The notes under the pieces are model-generated. The model was not told the DNA's origin. It saw only the letters and a program-made list of their open reading frames with translations, and searched no databases. A stretch of DNA of 64,000 bases, taken from positions 7,071,001 through 7,135,000 of the forward strand of contig NZ_CP025407.1 of the NCBI RefSeq assembly GCF_002847285.1. Reading direction: 5' to 3'. The stretch is from Streptomyces sp. CMB-StM0423. GTDB taxonomy: Bacteria; Actinomycetota; Actinomycetes; Streptomycetales; Streptomycetaceae. The position numbers were made by a program, and so were the translations under genes. Shown here piece after piece: positions 39,651-48,867 of this stretch (its first letter is position 1; the number at the start of each line of letters is the position of its first letter).

Positions 39651-41105
39651 ATGGACACCGACGACGTGCGGGCCTCCGACCTGGTGGCCGCCCTGGGCCG
39701 CTGGTCGGCAGGCCGCGGCCCGCTGTACGTGCTGCTCGCCGCCCGGCTCCGCCGGCTGGTCGACGAGGGCCGGCTGCGCCCGGGTGCGGCGCTGCCGCCG
39801 GAGCGGGTGCTCGCGGCGGCGCTGGCCGTGGGGCGCACGACGGTGGTCGCGGCGTACGGCGTGCTGCGGCAGGAGGGCCGCGTCGTACGGCGGCAGGGGA
39901 GCGGCACCCGCGTCGCGGAGGCGGCGCTCGTGCCGGGGCGTACGGCGGAGACCGCGAACCCGCTCTTCCTCAACCTGCTGGAGCCGGCCGACGGCGTGAT
40001 CCTGCTGAGCTGCGCCGCCCCGGACGGCCCGCCGCCCGAACTGGCCCGCGCGTACCGGGATCTGGTCCTGCCCGCGACCGGCCTCGGCTACCACCCCGCA
40101 GGGCTGCCCGCCCTGCGCGCCGCCGTCGCCGCCCGCTACACCGCCCGCGGCATCCCCACGGACCCGGCGCAGATCCTCATCACCACCGGCGGCCAGCAGG
40201 CGCTGGCGCTGCTGACCCGGCTGTTCGTCGCCCCCGGCGACCCGGTGCTGGTCGAGGCGCCCGCGTACCCCGGCGCGCTGGACCTGTTCCGGGAGGCGGG
40301 CGCCGTGCTGCGGCCCGTGCCGGTGGGGCCGTACGGCATCGACGTGGACGCCGCCGTGCGGGCGCTGGCGGAGCACCGGCCGGCGCTCGCGTACGTCGGC
40401 TCGGTGCACCAGAACCCGACCGCCGCCGTGCTGCCCCCGCTGCGCGGGCGGCGGCTCGCGGAGGCGGCGGGGCACTTCGGCGTACCGCTGGTGGACGACG
40501 AGGTGGTGGCGGACCTCGCGTTCGAGGGCGCCGCGCCGCCGGCGCTCGCCGCGTGCGCGGACGGCGCCGAGGTCATCAGCGCCGGGTCGCTGAGCAAGGT
40601 GGTGTGGGGCGGGCTGCGCATCGGCTGGGTGCGCGCGCCCGCGGGCGTCGTCACCCGGCTCGCCCGGCTGAAGGCCGTCCACGACCTCGGCACCGACGTG
40701 CCGGCGCAGCTCGTCGCCGTCTCCCTGCTGGCCGCGTACGAACCGCTGCTCGCCCGCCGCCGCGCCGAACTGCGCGCCGCCCACGACCATCTGCGCGCCG
40801 AGCTGGCCCGGCTGCTGCCCTCCTGGGACTGCCCGCCGGTGGCCGGCGGGCAGACGGTGTGGCTGCGGCTGCCGTACGGGGACGGGGTGGCCTTCGCGCA
40901 GGTCGCGCTCCGGCACGGGGTCGCCGTCCTGCCCGGCGCCTGCGTGGACGCTGCCGGGGGCAGCGGCCCGTATCTGCGGCTGCACTTCTGCTCTCCGCGG
41001 GACGTGCTCACCGAGGCCGTCGAGCGGCTGGCCGCGGCCTGGACCGCGTACGACGGGAGCTCCCGCCCGGCGACGCCCGCAGCCCTCGGCGGCGTGACGG
41101 TGTGA
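39651..41105 (+). CDS. MocR/PdxR-type GntR regulator with aminotransferase domain
   Basis: A 484-residue transcription factor of the MocR subfamily. The N-terminal winged helix (about 20-90) has the GntR signature PLYVLLAARLRRLVDEGRL and LPPERVLAAALAVGRTTV. The C-terminal aminotransferase-fold domain (about 110-470) binds PLP through K316 in SAGSLSKVVW and contains the HQNPTAAV motif. Such regulators sense PLP-linked amino compounds and often control a divergent gene. Here the divergent partner is a trans-sulfuration enzyme. No PLP-synthesis gene is adjacent (pdxST lies 9 kb downstream). Confidence 0.88.
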   Translation: MDTDDVRASDLVAALGRWSAGRGPLYVLLAARLRRLVDEGRLRPGAALPPERVLAAALAVGRTTVVAAYGVLRQEGRVVRRQGSGTRVAEAALVPGRTAETANPLFLNLLEPADGVILLSCAAPDGPPPELARAYRDLVLPATGLGYHPAGLPALRAAVAARYTARGIPTDPAQILITTGGQQALALLTRLFVAPGDPVLVEAPAYPGALDLFREAGAVLRPVPVGPYGIDVDAAVRALAEHRPALAYVGSVHQNPTAAVLPPLRGRRLAEAAGHFGVPLVDDEVVADLAFEGAAPPALAACADGAEVISAGSLSKVVWGGLRIGWVRAPAGVVTRLARLKAVHDLGTDVPAQLVAVSLLAAYEPLLARRRAELRAAHDHLRAELARLLPSWDCPPVAGGQTVWLRLPYGDGVAFAQVALRHGVAVLPGACVDAAGGSGPYLRLHFCSPRDVLTEAVERLAAAWTAYDGSSRPATPAALGGVTV

Positions 41106-41144
41106 CGGGGGCGGAACCCCGGCCCGGGTGCGCCGTGTGCGCCG

Positions 41145-42806
41145 TCAGGCGTCGTACACGTCCGCCCGTCCCGGCTCCGCGCCCTGCACCATCCCGCTGA
41201 GCGCCATCGACCGGCCGGCGAAGTTCGTCGTGTCCACGTTGTTCTCCTCCAGCACCCGCAGCGCGGCCTGGTGCACCACCCGCAGCACCGGCGTCGCCGC
41301 GCGCAGCGCGTCGTCCGCCATGAAGCGGTGCCGCCACGGCTTGCCCGCCCACACGTGCCGCAGCCCGAAGGGCTCGGGGAGCTTCAGCTTGCCGCCCAGG
41401 TAGTCGAGCAGCGGCGGGTACCAGGTGAACGGCGCCCGCGCGGCCAGCCGCACCACCTCGCGGGTACGGACCAGGGGGAGCGGCTTCTCCTTGGTCTCCC
41501 AGAACTTCATGCCGCTCACAGTCTTCGTCTCGCGGCTGGGCTTGCTGGTGAACAGCGGGTGCACCGGGCCCAGCGCGTGCCCCGTGACCTCGATGCGCAG
41601 CGTCTGGTGCAGCACGGTCACCGAGACCAGCAGCGTGATGACCAACTGGCCGTCCCAGAGCGTGAACTGCACGCCCAGATAGTGCCGGTTGCCCGCGCCG
41701 AACTGCTGCTCGTTGCAGATCCGCTGCACCTCGAAGTCCCGTACGGAATAGCCGTCGACGATCGTGCCGCCGGGCCGGGCGACCTCGCCCGCGCCCTCGC
41801 CTATCGGCGAGACGATCCAGTGCTTTATCGCGGGCGCCGGGAAGCCGCCGGTGTGCAGCGGGGTGCGTTCCAGCATGCGCAGTTTGTCGTGCACAGCCTT
41901 GGCGATGTCCCAACTGCGGAAGGGGTTGATCTCACCGCCGGACTCCTTCGGCTTGAGCTCCTCCGCCAGGTGCCAGGCGCCCCAGCGGGTGCCCATGCCG
42001 AGTATCCCCTTGGGGCCCGCGTAGAAGACGACGTTGCTGTGCTGCTCCGCCGAGAGCTTCGCCAGGCCCAGCCGCAGCCGCTCCGCGCTGGCGTCGCCCG
42101 GGTTGCTCGGCACCGCCTCGGGGATCTTGGCGCCCAGGCCGCCGCCGGACAGCAGCGCCGTCCAGTGCTCGCGCAGGCCCTTGGCGTACTGCTCGCAGAT
42201 CCGGTTCGCCCAGAACCAGCCTATGATCGGCGCGACCAGCAGGCCGCGCAGATAGATGTAGAGCAGGCCGTCGAGCGGCATGGTGATGAAGAGGTAGATG
42301 GCGGCGACGCCGATGATGCCCAGCAGCACGTACCCCACCGCGCCGACGCGCTTGTCCGACGCGCCGGCCAGGGTGCGGCGGAGCTGGAAGACGCCGAGCC
42401 AGAGCAGCACCCCGGGCAGGAAGAGCAGCCCGAAGACGCCCATGACCACGGTCAGCCGGGTGTCGCGCTCCTTGCGGTAGCGATTGGCCGCCAGACAGTG
42501 CTCCAGCACCGCCTGCGGCTCCGTGCCGAACGACTGGATGAGGGGCTTGCGGCCGTCGGCGAGCATGCGCACCGTGACGGCGCGCGCGAACGCCTCGCCC
42601 AGGTTCGGCTCGAAGAGCGACAGCCGGCCCTTCTTGAAGTCCGACTTGCTCCAGTCGTTGTTGGCGTCGAGGAGCTTGGTCACGTCGCTGTCGCGGTACG
42701 CCGTGGAGGCGAGCGCGTGCGTCGCCGCCGTCTGACCCTGGGCGCCCGAGAGCGGCACCTGTGCGCGCGGGGCGAAGTCGAACTCCAGCCCCTCAGAACC
42801 TGCCAC
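41145..42806 (-). CDS. Large uncharacterised membrane protein
   Basis: A 553-residue protein. The N-terminal 115 residues are soluble and hydrophilic, with a DNNDWSKSDF-type loop. Membrane spans occupy about 118-142 and 155-200 (several closely packed helices), then a long soluble region (about 205-380) contains IPEAVPSNPGDAS, GPKGILGMGTRWGAW and INPFRSWDIAKAVHDK. A further hydrophobic stretch lies near residue 415. The C-terminal 120 residues are soluble. The GTG start follows a G-rich site; an upstream TTG would add an odd Arg/His/Pro extension. Function is unknown; it sits beside the EF-G-like gene on the same strand. Confidence 0.72.
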   Translation of the reverse strand: MAGSEGLEFDFAPRAQVPLSGAQGQTAATHALASTAYRDSDVTKLLDANNDWSKSDFKKGRLSLFEPNLGEAFARAVTVRMLADGRKPLIQSFGTEPQAVLEHCLAANRYRKERDTRLTVVMGVFGLLFLPGVLLWLGVFQLRRTLAGASDKRVGAVGYVLLGIIGVAAIYLFITMPLDGLLYIYLRGLLVAPIIGWFWANRICEQYAKGLREHWTALLSGGGLGAKIPEAVPSNPGDASAERLRLGLAKLSAEQHSNVVFYAGPKGILGMGTRWGAWHLAEELKPKESGGEINPFRSWDIAKAVHDKLRMLERTPLHTGGFPAPAIKHWIVSPIGEGAGEVARPGGTIVDGYSVRDFEVQRICNEQQFGAGNRHYLGVQFTLWDGQLVITLLVSVTVLHQTLRIEVTGHALGPVHPLFTSKPSRETKTVSGMKFWETKEKPLPLVRTREVVRLAARAPFTWYPPLLDYLGGKLKLPEPFGLRHVWAGKPWRHRFMADDALRAATPVLRVVHQAALRVLEENNVDTTNFAGRSMALSGMVQGAEPGRADVYDA

Positions 42807-42899
42807 TGCCGCCCCCAACGCCGCGCGTCCGCCCCGGTGATGGGGCCAGGCCCGCGGGCAAGCGGGCCCGACCACCAATGTGCCCCAGCCTAGCCGCGG

Positions 42900-45098
42900 T
42901 CAACCGTCGCGGGCCTGCCGATCACGGATCTTCGCCGCCAACTGCTGCGGCATCGGCTCGTGTCTGGCATACGAGCGGTCGAACCGGCCGGTGCCGTGCG
43001 ACAGGGAGCGCAGATCCACCGCGTACCTGCCGATCTCGAACTCCGGCACCTCCGCGCGCACCAGCGTCCGGCCGCCGCCCGCCTGCTCGGTGCCGACCAC
43101 CCGGCCGCGCCGCCCGGACAGGTCGCTCATCACCGGGCCCACGTACTCGTCCGCGACGAGCACGCCGATCTCGGCGACCGGCTCCAGCAGATGGATCTGC
43201 ACCTGCGCCGCGGCCTCCCGCAGCGCCAGCGCGCCCGCCGTCTGGAACGCGGCGTCGGAGGAGTCCACCGAGTGCGCCTTGCCGTCGACGAGCGTGATCC
43301 GCACGTCGACCAGCGGATAGCCGGTGGCCACGCCCTTGACCGCCTGGCCGCGTACGCCCTTCTCCACCGACGGGATGAACTGCCGCGGCACCGCGCCGCC
43401 GACCACCTTGTCCACGAACTCGATGCCCGCGCCCTCCGGCAGCGGCTCGACCTCGATCTCGCAGATGGCGTACTGCCCGTGGCCGCCGGACTGCTTGACG
43501 TGCCGCCCGCGCGCCGCCGACCGGCCCGAGAACGTCTCGCGCAGCGACACCTTGTGGTCCACCGAGTCGACCTGCACGCCGTACCGCGTGCGCAGCCGCT
43601 CCAGCGCCACGTCGCGGTGCGCCTCGCCCAGGCACCAGAGCACCAACTGCCGGGTCGAGGCGTTCTGCTCCAGCCGCATGGTCGGATCCTCTGCGCACAG
43701 CCGCGCCAGGCCCTGCGACAGCTTGTCCTCGTCCTGCTTGGTGTGCGCCTCGATGGCCACCGGCAGCAGCGGGTCGGGCATCACCCAGGGCGCCATCAGC
43801 AGCGGCTCGTCCTTGGCCGAGACCGTGTCACCGGTCTCCGCGCCGTTCAGCTTGCCGACGCAGGCGATGTCGCCGGCGATCGCCGCGTCCAGCGGGCGCT
43901 GGAGCTTGCCGAACGGGGCGGTCAGCGAGCCGATCCGCTCGTCGGTGTCGTGGTCCTCGTGGCCGCGGTCCTCCATGCCGTGCCCCGAGACGTGCACCGT
44001 CTGGTCGGGGCGCAGCGTGCCGGAGAAGATGCGCAGCAGTGACAGCCTGCCGATGTACGGGTCCGAGGACGTCCTGACCACCTCGGCGGCCAGCGGTCCG
44101 GCCGGGTCGCAGGCCAGCCCCGCGCGCTCCTCGCCGCGCACGGTGGTCACGTCGGGGATCCGGCGCTCCGGCGGGGTGGGGAAGCCGCCGGTGATCAGCT
44201 CCAGCAACTCGACCGTGCCGAGACCCTGCGTGCCGCCGTCCACGGCGGGCGCGGCGGCCAGCACCGGGTGGAACACCCCGCGCGCGACGGCCTTCTCCAG
44301 GTCCTGCACGAGCGTCTTGACCTCGACGTCCTCGCCGCCGAGGTAGCGCTCCATGAGGGACTCGTCCTCGCTCTCGGAGATGATGCCCTCGATGAGCCGG
44401 TTGCGCGCCTCCTCGATCAGCGGCAGCTCCTCCTCGCGAGGCGGTCTTTCCTCGCGGGCGCCGGAGGTGTAGTCGAAGACGCGCTGCGTGAGCAGGCCGA
44501 TCAGCCCGCGGACGGGTGAATGGCCGTCCGCCGCCTGCTCGCCGAGCAGCGGCAGGTACAGCGGCAGCACGGCGTCGGGGTCGTCGCCGCCGAACGCCTC
44601 CCGGCAGGTCTCCGTCATCTGGTCGAAGTCGGCTCTGGCGGCGTCCAGATGCGTGACGACGATCGCCCGCGGCATCCCGACCGCCGCGCACTCGTCCCAC
44701 AGCATCCGGGTCGCGCCGTCCACGCCGTCCGCGGCCGAGACGACGAAGAGGGCCGCGTCCGCGGCGCGCAGACCGGCCCGTAGCTCCCCGACGAAGTCCG
44801 CGTAGCCGGGGGTGTCCAACAGATTGATCTTGATGCCGTCCCATTCCACCGGGACCAGCGAGAGCTGCACCGAGCGTTGCTGGCGCTGTTCGATCTCGTC
44901 GTAGTCGGATACGCAGCCGCCGTCCTCGACCCGGCCGGCCCGGGTGAGCGCCTTCGTGGTCAGCGCCAGCGCCTCCACCAGCGTCGTCTTACCGGATCCG
45001 CTATGGCCGACCAGCGCCACGTTCCGAATGTCGGAGGGCCGGGCGGCCGCCGCTGCCCTGCCGGCGGCTCCGGGGTGTGCGTTTGCCTTGTCACCCAT
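42900..45098 (-). CDS. EF-G-like GTPase with degenerate G motifs (EF-G2)
   Basis: A 732-residue relative of elongation factor G. Walker A is intact (GHSGSGKT, 31-38). The switch II motif is DTPGY (95-99) instead of DTPGH, so the catalytic His of translational GTPases is replaced by Tyr. The guanine-specificity motif NKxD is replaced by THLD (149-152). Domains II-V are present (later blocks ERIGSLTAPFGKLQRPLDAA and GEAHRDVALERL). From memory, mycobacterial EF-G2 binds GTP but lacks GTPase activity and cannot replace EF-G. A role in ribosome stress is likely. The ATG has GGAGG 8 bases upstream. Confidence 0.9.
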   Translation of the reverse strand: MGDKANAHPGAAGRAAAAARPSDIRNVALVGHSGSGKTTLVEALALTTKALTRAGRVEDGGCVSDYDEIEQRQQRSVQLSLVPVEWDGIKINLLDTPGYADFVGELRAGLRAADAALFVVSAADGVDGATRMLWDECAAVGMPRAIVVTHLDAARADFDQMTETCREAFGGDDPDAVLPLYLPLLGEQAADGHSPVRGLIGLLTQRVFDYTSGAREERPPREEELPLIEEARNRLIEGIISESEDESLMERYLGGEDVEVKTLVQDLEKAVARGVFHPVLAAAPAVDGGTQGLGTVELLELITGGFPTPPERRIPDVTTVRGEERAGLACDPAGPLAAEVVRTSSDPYIGRLSLLRIFSGTLRPDQTVHVSGHGMEDRGHEDHDTDERIGSLTAPFGKLQRPLDAAIAGDIACVGKLNGAETGDTVSAKDEPLLMAPWVMPDPLLPVAIEAHTKQDEDKLSQGLARLCAEDPTMRLEQNASTRQLVLWCLGEAHRDVALERLRTRYGVQVDSVDHKVSLRETFSGRSAARGRHVKQSGGHGQYAICEIEVEPLPEGAGIEFVDKVVGGAVPRQFIPSVEKGVRGQAVKGVATGYPLVDVRITLVDGKAHSVDSSDAAFQTAGALALREAAAQVQIHLLEPVAEIGVLVADEYVGPVMSDLSGRRGRVVGTEQAGGGRTLVRAEVPEFEIGRYAVDLRSLSHGTGRFDRSYARHEPMPQQLAAKIRDRQARDG

Positions 45099-45349
45099 GT
45101 GTCTCGCCTCCGTCTGACACGTGCGGTGCATTCGAGCTTTGCACCGCGGTCAGACCCCGTCCATAGCACGGACGGCTTCGGAAACGGCGACCGGCCGGAC
45201 GTGCGTACGGCCCGGCCGGTCAGGGGCGTACGGCCCGCGCGCCCCCGCCGGGGCGCTGGCTACGATGGCTGCGCTACCTTGAGCGACTTCCACCGACGTG
45301 TCCCCCGGCCAGCCGCGGGGGCCCGCCGACCGGCGACCCTGGGACGGCC

Positions 45350-46072
45350 ATGCTGAACAAGTACGCGCGTGCGATCTTCACGCGTGTCTTCGCGCCAATC
45401 GCCGCGATGCTGCTGCGTCGTGGCGTGAGCCCCGACACCGTCACCTTCGTGGGCACCCTCGGGGTGATGGCGGGCGCCTTGGCCTTCTTCCCGCGCGGGG
45501 AGTTCTTCTGGGGCACGGTGATCATCACCCTCTTCGTCTTCTCCGACCTGATCGACGGCACCATGGCCCGCCAGTCCGGCCGCTCCAGCCGCTGGGGCGC
45601 ATTCCTGGACTCGACGCTCGACCGGGCCGCGGACTCCGCCGTCTTCGGCGGCATCGCGCTCTGGTACGCGGGCGGCGGCGACGACCTCGTGCTGTGCGCG
45701 GTGGCGATCTTCTGCCTCGCCGGCGGCCAGGTCGTCTCGTACACGAAGGCCCGCGGCGAGAGCATCGGGCTGCCGGTGAAGGTCAACGGCCTGATGGAGC
45801 GCGCCGACCGGCTGGTGATCACCCTGGTGCTCGCCGGCTTCGCGGGCATGGAGCGCACCTTCGGCATCCCGCACATCGACCTCCTGCTGCCGATCGCGCT
45901 GTGGGCGGTCGCCGCGGGCAGCGCCGTCACGCTCTTCCAGCGGATGGTGACCGTGCACCGGGAGGCGGCGGAGAAGGACGCCGTCGACCCGCTGCCGCCG
46001 CCCGCGCCGCGCGGCGGCCCGCCCCCGGAAGCCGAGGCCGAGACCGCGCCGGCGGACCAGGAGAGCACGTGA
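45350..46072 (+). CDS. pgsA: Phosphatidylinositol-phosphate synthase (CDP-alcohol phosphatidyltransferase)
   Basis: A 240-residue integral membrane enzyme. The CDP-alcohol motif DG-x2-AR-x8-G-x3-D-x3-D is complete: D69-G70, A73-R74, G83, D87 and D91. In actinomycetes this gene, leading a patA-pimA operon, makes phosphatidylinositol phosphate from CDP-diacylglycerol and inositol-1-phosphate. It has five or six membrane spans and a Pro/Glu-rich C-terminus. It overlaps patA by four bases. A -10-like TACGAT lies about 85 bases upstream, and the intergenic region to the EF-G-like gene is divergent. Confidence 0.9.
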   Translation: MLNKYARAIFTRVFAPIAAMLLRRGVSPDTVTFVGTLGVMAGALAFFPRGEFFWGTVIITLFVFSDLIDGTMARQSGRSSRWGAFLDSTLDRAADSAVFGGIALWYAGGGDDLVLCAVAIFCLAGGQVVSYTKARGESIGLPVKVNGLMERADRLVITLVLAGFAGMERTFGIPHIDLLLPIALWAVAAGSAVTLFQRMVTVHREAAEKDAVDPLPPPAPRGGPPPEAEAETAPADQEST

Positions 46073-46959
46073 AGGAGCGCCTGACCGACGGGATGTACGG
46101 CCTGGGCTGGGCCGCCGTGAAACGGCTGCCCGAGCCCGCCGCCGCCGCCCTCGGCAGGCGCATCGCCGACACCGCCTGGCGCCGCGACGGCAAGGGCGTA
46201 CGGCGGCTGACGTCGAATCTCGCCCGCGTCGTCCCGGACGCCGGGCCCGAGCGGCTGGCCGCGCTCAGCCGGGCCGGCATGCGCTCGTACATGCGCTACT
46301 GGATGGAGTCCTTCCGGCTGCCGGCCTGGAGCAGGCAGCGCGTCCGCGACGGCTTCCACCCCCAGGATGTGCACTTCCTCAAGGACGGCCTCGCCGGTGA
46401 CACCGGCGTGATCCTCGCGCTGCCGCACATGGGCAACTGGGACCTGGCGGGCGCCTGGGTCACCACCAAGCTGGGGGTCCCCTTCACCACCGTGCAGGAG
46501 CGGCTGAAGCCGGAGTCGCTGTACGACCGCTTCGTCGCCTACCGCGAGAGCCTGGGGATGGAGGTGCTGGCGCACGGCGGCGCGAGCGCCTTCGGCATCC
46601 TCGCCAGGCGGCTGCGCAGCGGCGGTCTCGTGTGCCTGGTCGCCGACCGCGACCTGTCGGCCACCGGCGTCGAGGTGGACTTCTTCGGCTCCGCCGCCCG
46701 GATGCCCGCGGGACCCGCGCTGCTCGCCCAGCAGACCGGCGCGCTGCTGCTGCCCGTCACGCTCTGGTACGACGACTCTCCCGTCCTGCAAGGGAAGGTG
46801 CACGCCCCCGTCGAGGTGCCCGCGACCGGCACCCGCGCCGAGAAGACCGCCGTCATGACGCAGGCGATGGCCGACGACTTCGCCGCCGGTATCGCCGAGC
46901 ACCCGGAGGACTGGCACATGCTGCAGCGCTTCTGGCTGGCGGACCTGGAGTCGCGGTGA
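46069..46959 (+). CDS. patA: Phosphatidylinositol mannoside acyltransferase (PatA-like)
   Basis: A 296-residue LpxL/HtrB-fold acyltransferase that adds an acyl chain to the mannose of phosphatidylinositol mannosides at the inner face of the membrane. The catalytic HX4D motif is HMGNWD (about 123-128), and the downstream block FGSAARMPAGPALLAQQTGA is typical. The GTG overlaps the pgsA stop and the stop overlaps the pimA GTG, so the three genes are a tightly coupled operon matching the mycobacterial order. Confidence 0.87.
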   Translation: MKERLTDGMYGLGWAAVKRLPEPAAAALGRRIADTAWRRDGKGVRRLTSNLARVVPDAGPERLAALSRAGMRSYMRYWMESFRLPAWSRQRVRDGFHPQDVHFLKDGLAGDTGVILALPHMGNWDLAGAWVTTKLGVPFTTVQERLKPESLYDRFVAYRESLGMEVLAHGGASAFGILARRLRSGGLVCLVADRDLSATGVEVDFFGSAARMPAGPALLAQQTGALLLPVTLWYDDSPVLQGKVHAPVEVPATGTRAEKTAVMTQAMADDFAAGIAEHPEDWHMLQRFWLADLESR

Positions 46960-48128
46960 GGGTCGGGATCGTCTGCCCGTACTCCTGGGAGGCGCCCGGC
47001 GGGGTGCAGTTCCACGTCCGGGACCTGGCCGAGCACCTGCGCGCCGCCGGCCACGAGGTCTCCGTCCTCGCGCCCGCGGACGACGACACCCCGCTGCCGG
47101 AGTACGTCGTGGGGGCCGGCCGTGCCGTCCCCGTGCCGTACAACGGATCCGTGGCGCGCATCAACTTCGGTTTCCTGTCCGCCGCCCGGGTGCGCCGCTG
47201 GGTGCGCGACGGCGACTTCGACGTGCTGCACATCCACGAGCCGGCCGCGCCGTCGCTCGCCCTGCTGGCCGTCTGGGCGGCGAAGGGGCCGATCGTCGCC
47301 ACGTTCCACATGTCGAGCCCGCGCTCGCGCGGCATGATCGCCGCGTACCCGATCCTGCAGTCCGCGCTGGAGAAGATCAGCGCGCGCATCGCGGTCAGCG
47401 AGTACGCGCGCCGCACCCTGGTCGAGCACCTGGGCGGCGACGCCGTCGTCATCCCCAACGGCGTCGACGTCTCCTTCTTCGCCGGGGCCGGGCCCAAGGC
47501 CGAGTGGCAGGGCCGCACGCTGGGCTTCATCGGCCGGATCGACGAGCCGCGCAAGGGGCTGCCGGTGCTGATGGAGGCGTTCCCGCGGATCCTGGAGCGG
47601 GTGCCGGACGCCCGCCTGCTGGTCGCCGGGCGCGGCGACCCGGCCGAGGTCGCCGGGCACCTGGCGCCCGAGGTGCGCGAGCGGGTGGAGTTCCTCGGCA
47701 TGGTCAGCGACGAGGACAAGGCGCGGCTGCTGCGCAGCGTCGACCTGTACGTCGCGCCGAACACCGGGGGCGAGTCGTTCGGCATCATCCTCGTCGAGGC
47801 GATGTCCGCGGGCGCGCCGGTGCTCGCCGCCGACCTCGACGCCTTCGTGCAGGTGCTGGACGGCGGCACGGCGGGCGAGGTGTTCGCCGGCGGGGACGCC
47901 GGGGACCTGGCCGAGCGGGCGGCCGGGCTGCTGCTGGACGGCGCCCGCCGGGCCGAGCTGCGCGAGCGCGGCAGCCGGCACGTACAGCGCTTCGACTGGT
48001 CGACGGTCGGCGCGGACATCCTGGCGGTCTACGAGACGGTGACCCAGGGCGCCGCGTCGGTGGCGGAGGACGAGCGCGCCGGCCGCTGGGCGGCCCGCTT
48101 CGGCCCCACCCGCGACCGGGAGGCATGA
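46956..48128 (+). CDS. pimA: Phosphatidyl-myo-inositol mannosyltransferase (PimA)
   Basis: A 390-residue GT-B glycosyltransferase (family GT4) that moves the first mannose from GDP-mannose to phosphatidylinositol. The N-terminal Gly loop and lipid-binding region read SWEAPGGVQFHVRDLAE (about 10-26), the catalytic region contains HIHEP and TFHM, and the sugar-nucleotide Glu lies in GGESFGIILVEAM. PimB is similar, but gene order (pgsA-patA-pimA) favours PimA. The GTG overlaps the patA stop. Confidence 0.88.
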   Translation: MRVGIVCPYSWEAPGGVQFHVRDLAEHLRAAGHEVSVLAPADDDTPLPEYVVGAGRAVPVPYNGSVARINFGFLSAARVRRWVRDGDFDVLHIHEPAAPSLALLAVWAAKGPIVATFHMSSPRSRGMIAAYPILQSALEKISARIAVSEYARRTLVEHLGGDAVVIPNGVDVSFFAGAGPKAEWQGRTLGFIGRIDEPRKGLPVLMEAFPRILERVPDARLLVAGRGDPAEVAGHLAPEVRERVEFLGMVSDEDKARLLRSVDLYVAPNTGGESFGIILVEAMSAGAPVLAADLDAFVQVLDGGTAGEVFAGGDAGDLAERAAGLLLDGARRAELRERGSRHVQRFDWSTVGADILAVYETVTQGAASVAEDERAGRWAARFGPTRDREA

Positions 48129-48129
48129 C

Positions 48130-48684
48130 GTGTCGACCGCCCTGACCCTGCTGCTCTGCGCCGTCGGGCTCTGCCTGATCGGCGTCTATCTGAGCTGGAC
48201 CGCCGGCCGGCTCGACCGGCTGCACACCCGCATCGACGCCGCCAAGGCGGCCCTCGACGCCCAACTGCTGCGCCGCGCCTCGGTGGCGCAGGAGCTGGCC
48301 ACCAGCGGCGTGCTCGACCCGGCCGCCTCGATCGTGCTCTACGAGGCCGCGCACGCCGCCCGGCAGGCGGAGGAGGACCAGCGTGAGGTCGCCGAGAGCG
48401 AGCTGAGCCAGGCGCTGCGGGCGGTCTTCGAGGCGCCGGAGCAGGTGGAGGCGGTACGCGGGGCGCCGGGCGGGGAGGAGGCCGTACACGAGCTGGCGGA
48501 GGCCGCGCGGCGGGTGCCGATGGCGCGGCGCTTCCACAACGACGCGGTACGGGCGGCGCGGGCGCTGCGCCGGCACCGCAAGGTGCGCTGGTTCCGGCTG
48601 GCCGGGCACGCGCCGTTCCCGCTGGCGGTCGAGATGGACGACGAGCCGCCGCCGGCGCTGACCGACCGCGCCCCCGCGGGCTGA
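48130..48684 (+). CDS. LemA-like membrane-anchored helical protein
   Basis: A 184-residue protein with one N-terminal membrane helix (about 3-21), then a long helical region starting with RLHTRIDAAKAALDAQLLRRASVAQ, which resembles the conserved helix of LemA-family proteins, and a segment RRFHNDAVRAARALRRHRK near residue 135. The GTG lies 2 bases after the pimA stop, so it is part of the lipid-mannoside operon, as in mycobacteria where a small protein gene follows pimA. The similarity to LemA is weak and inferred from pattern; function is unknown. Confidence 0.7.
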   Translation: MSTALTLLLCAVGLCLIGVYLSWTAGRLDRLHTRIDAAKAALDAQLLRRASVAQELATSGVLDPAASIVLYEAAHAARQAEEDQREVAESELSQALRAVFEAPEQVEAVRGAPGGEEAVHELAEAARRVPMARRFHNDAVRAARALRRHRKVRWFRLAGHAPFPLAVEMDDEPPPALTDRAPAG

Positions 48685-48867
48685 CCCCCCGCCGCCGGCT
48701 GGGCGGCCACAGCTTGCCGATTGGCTCTTTCCCGACCCCTCCCGCCTGGGGTTTCCTTGACGGTGGCGCGCGTTCGGCCCCGTGTCCGAACGTGTTTACG
48801 ATGGAAGCAGCGCACCGTACGCCACCCACACATCCAGACCGCACCCATCACCGAGCGAGGTTCCACC

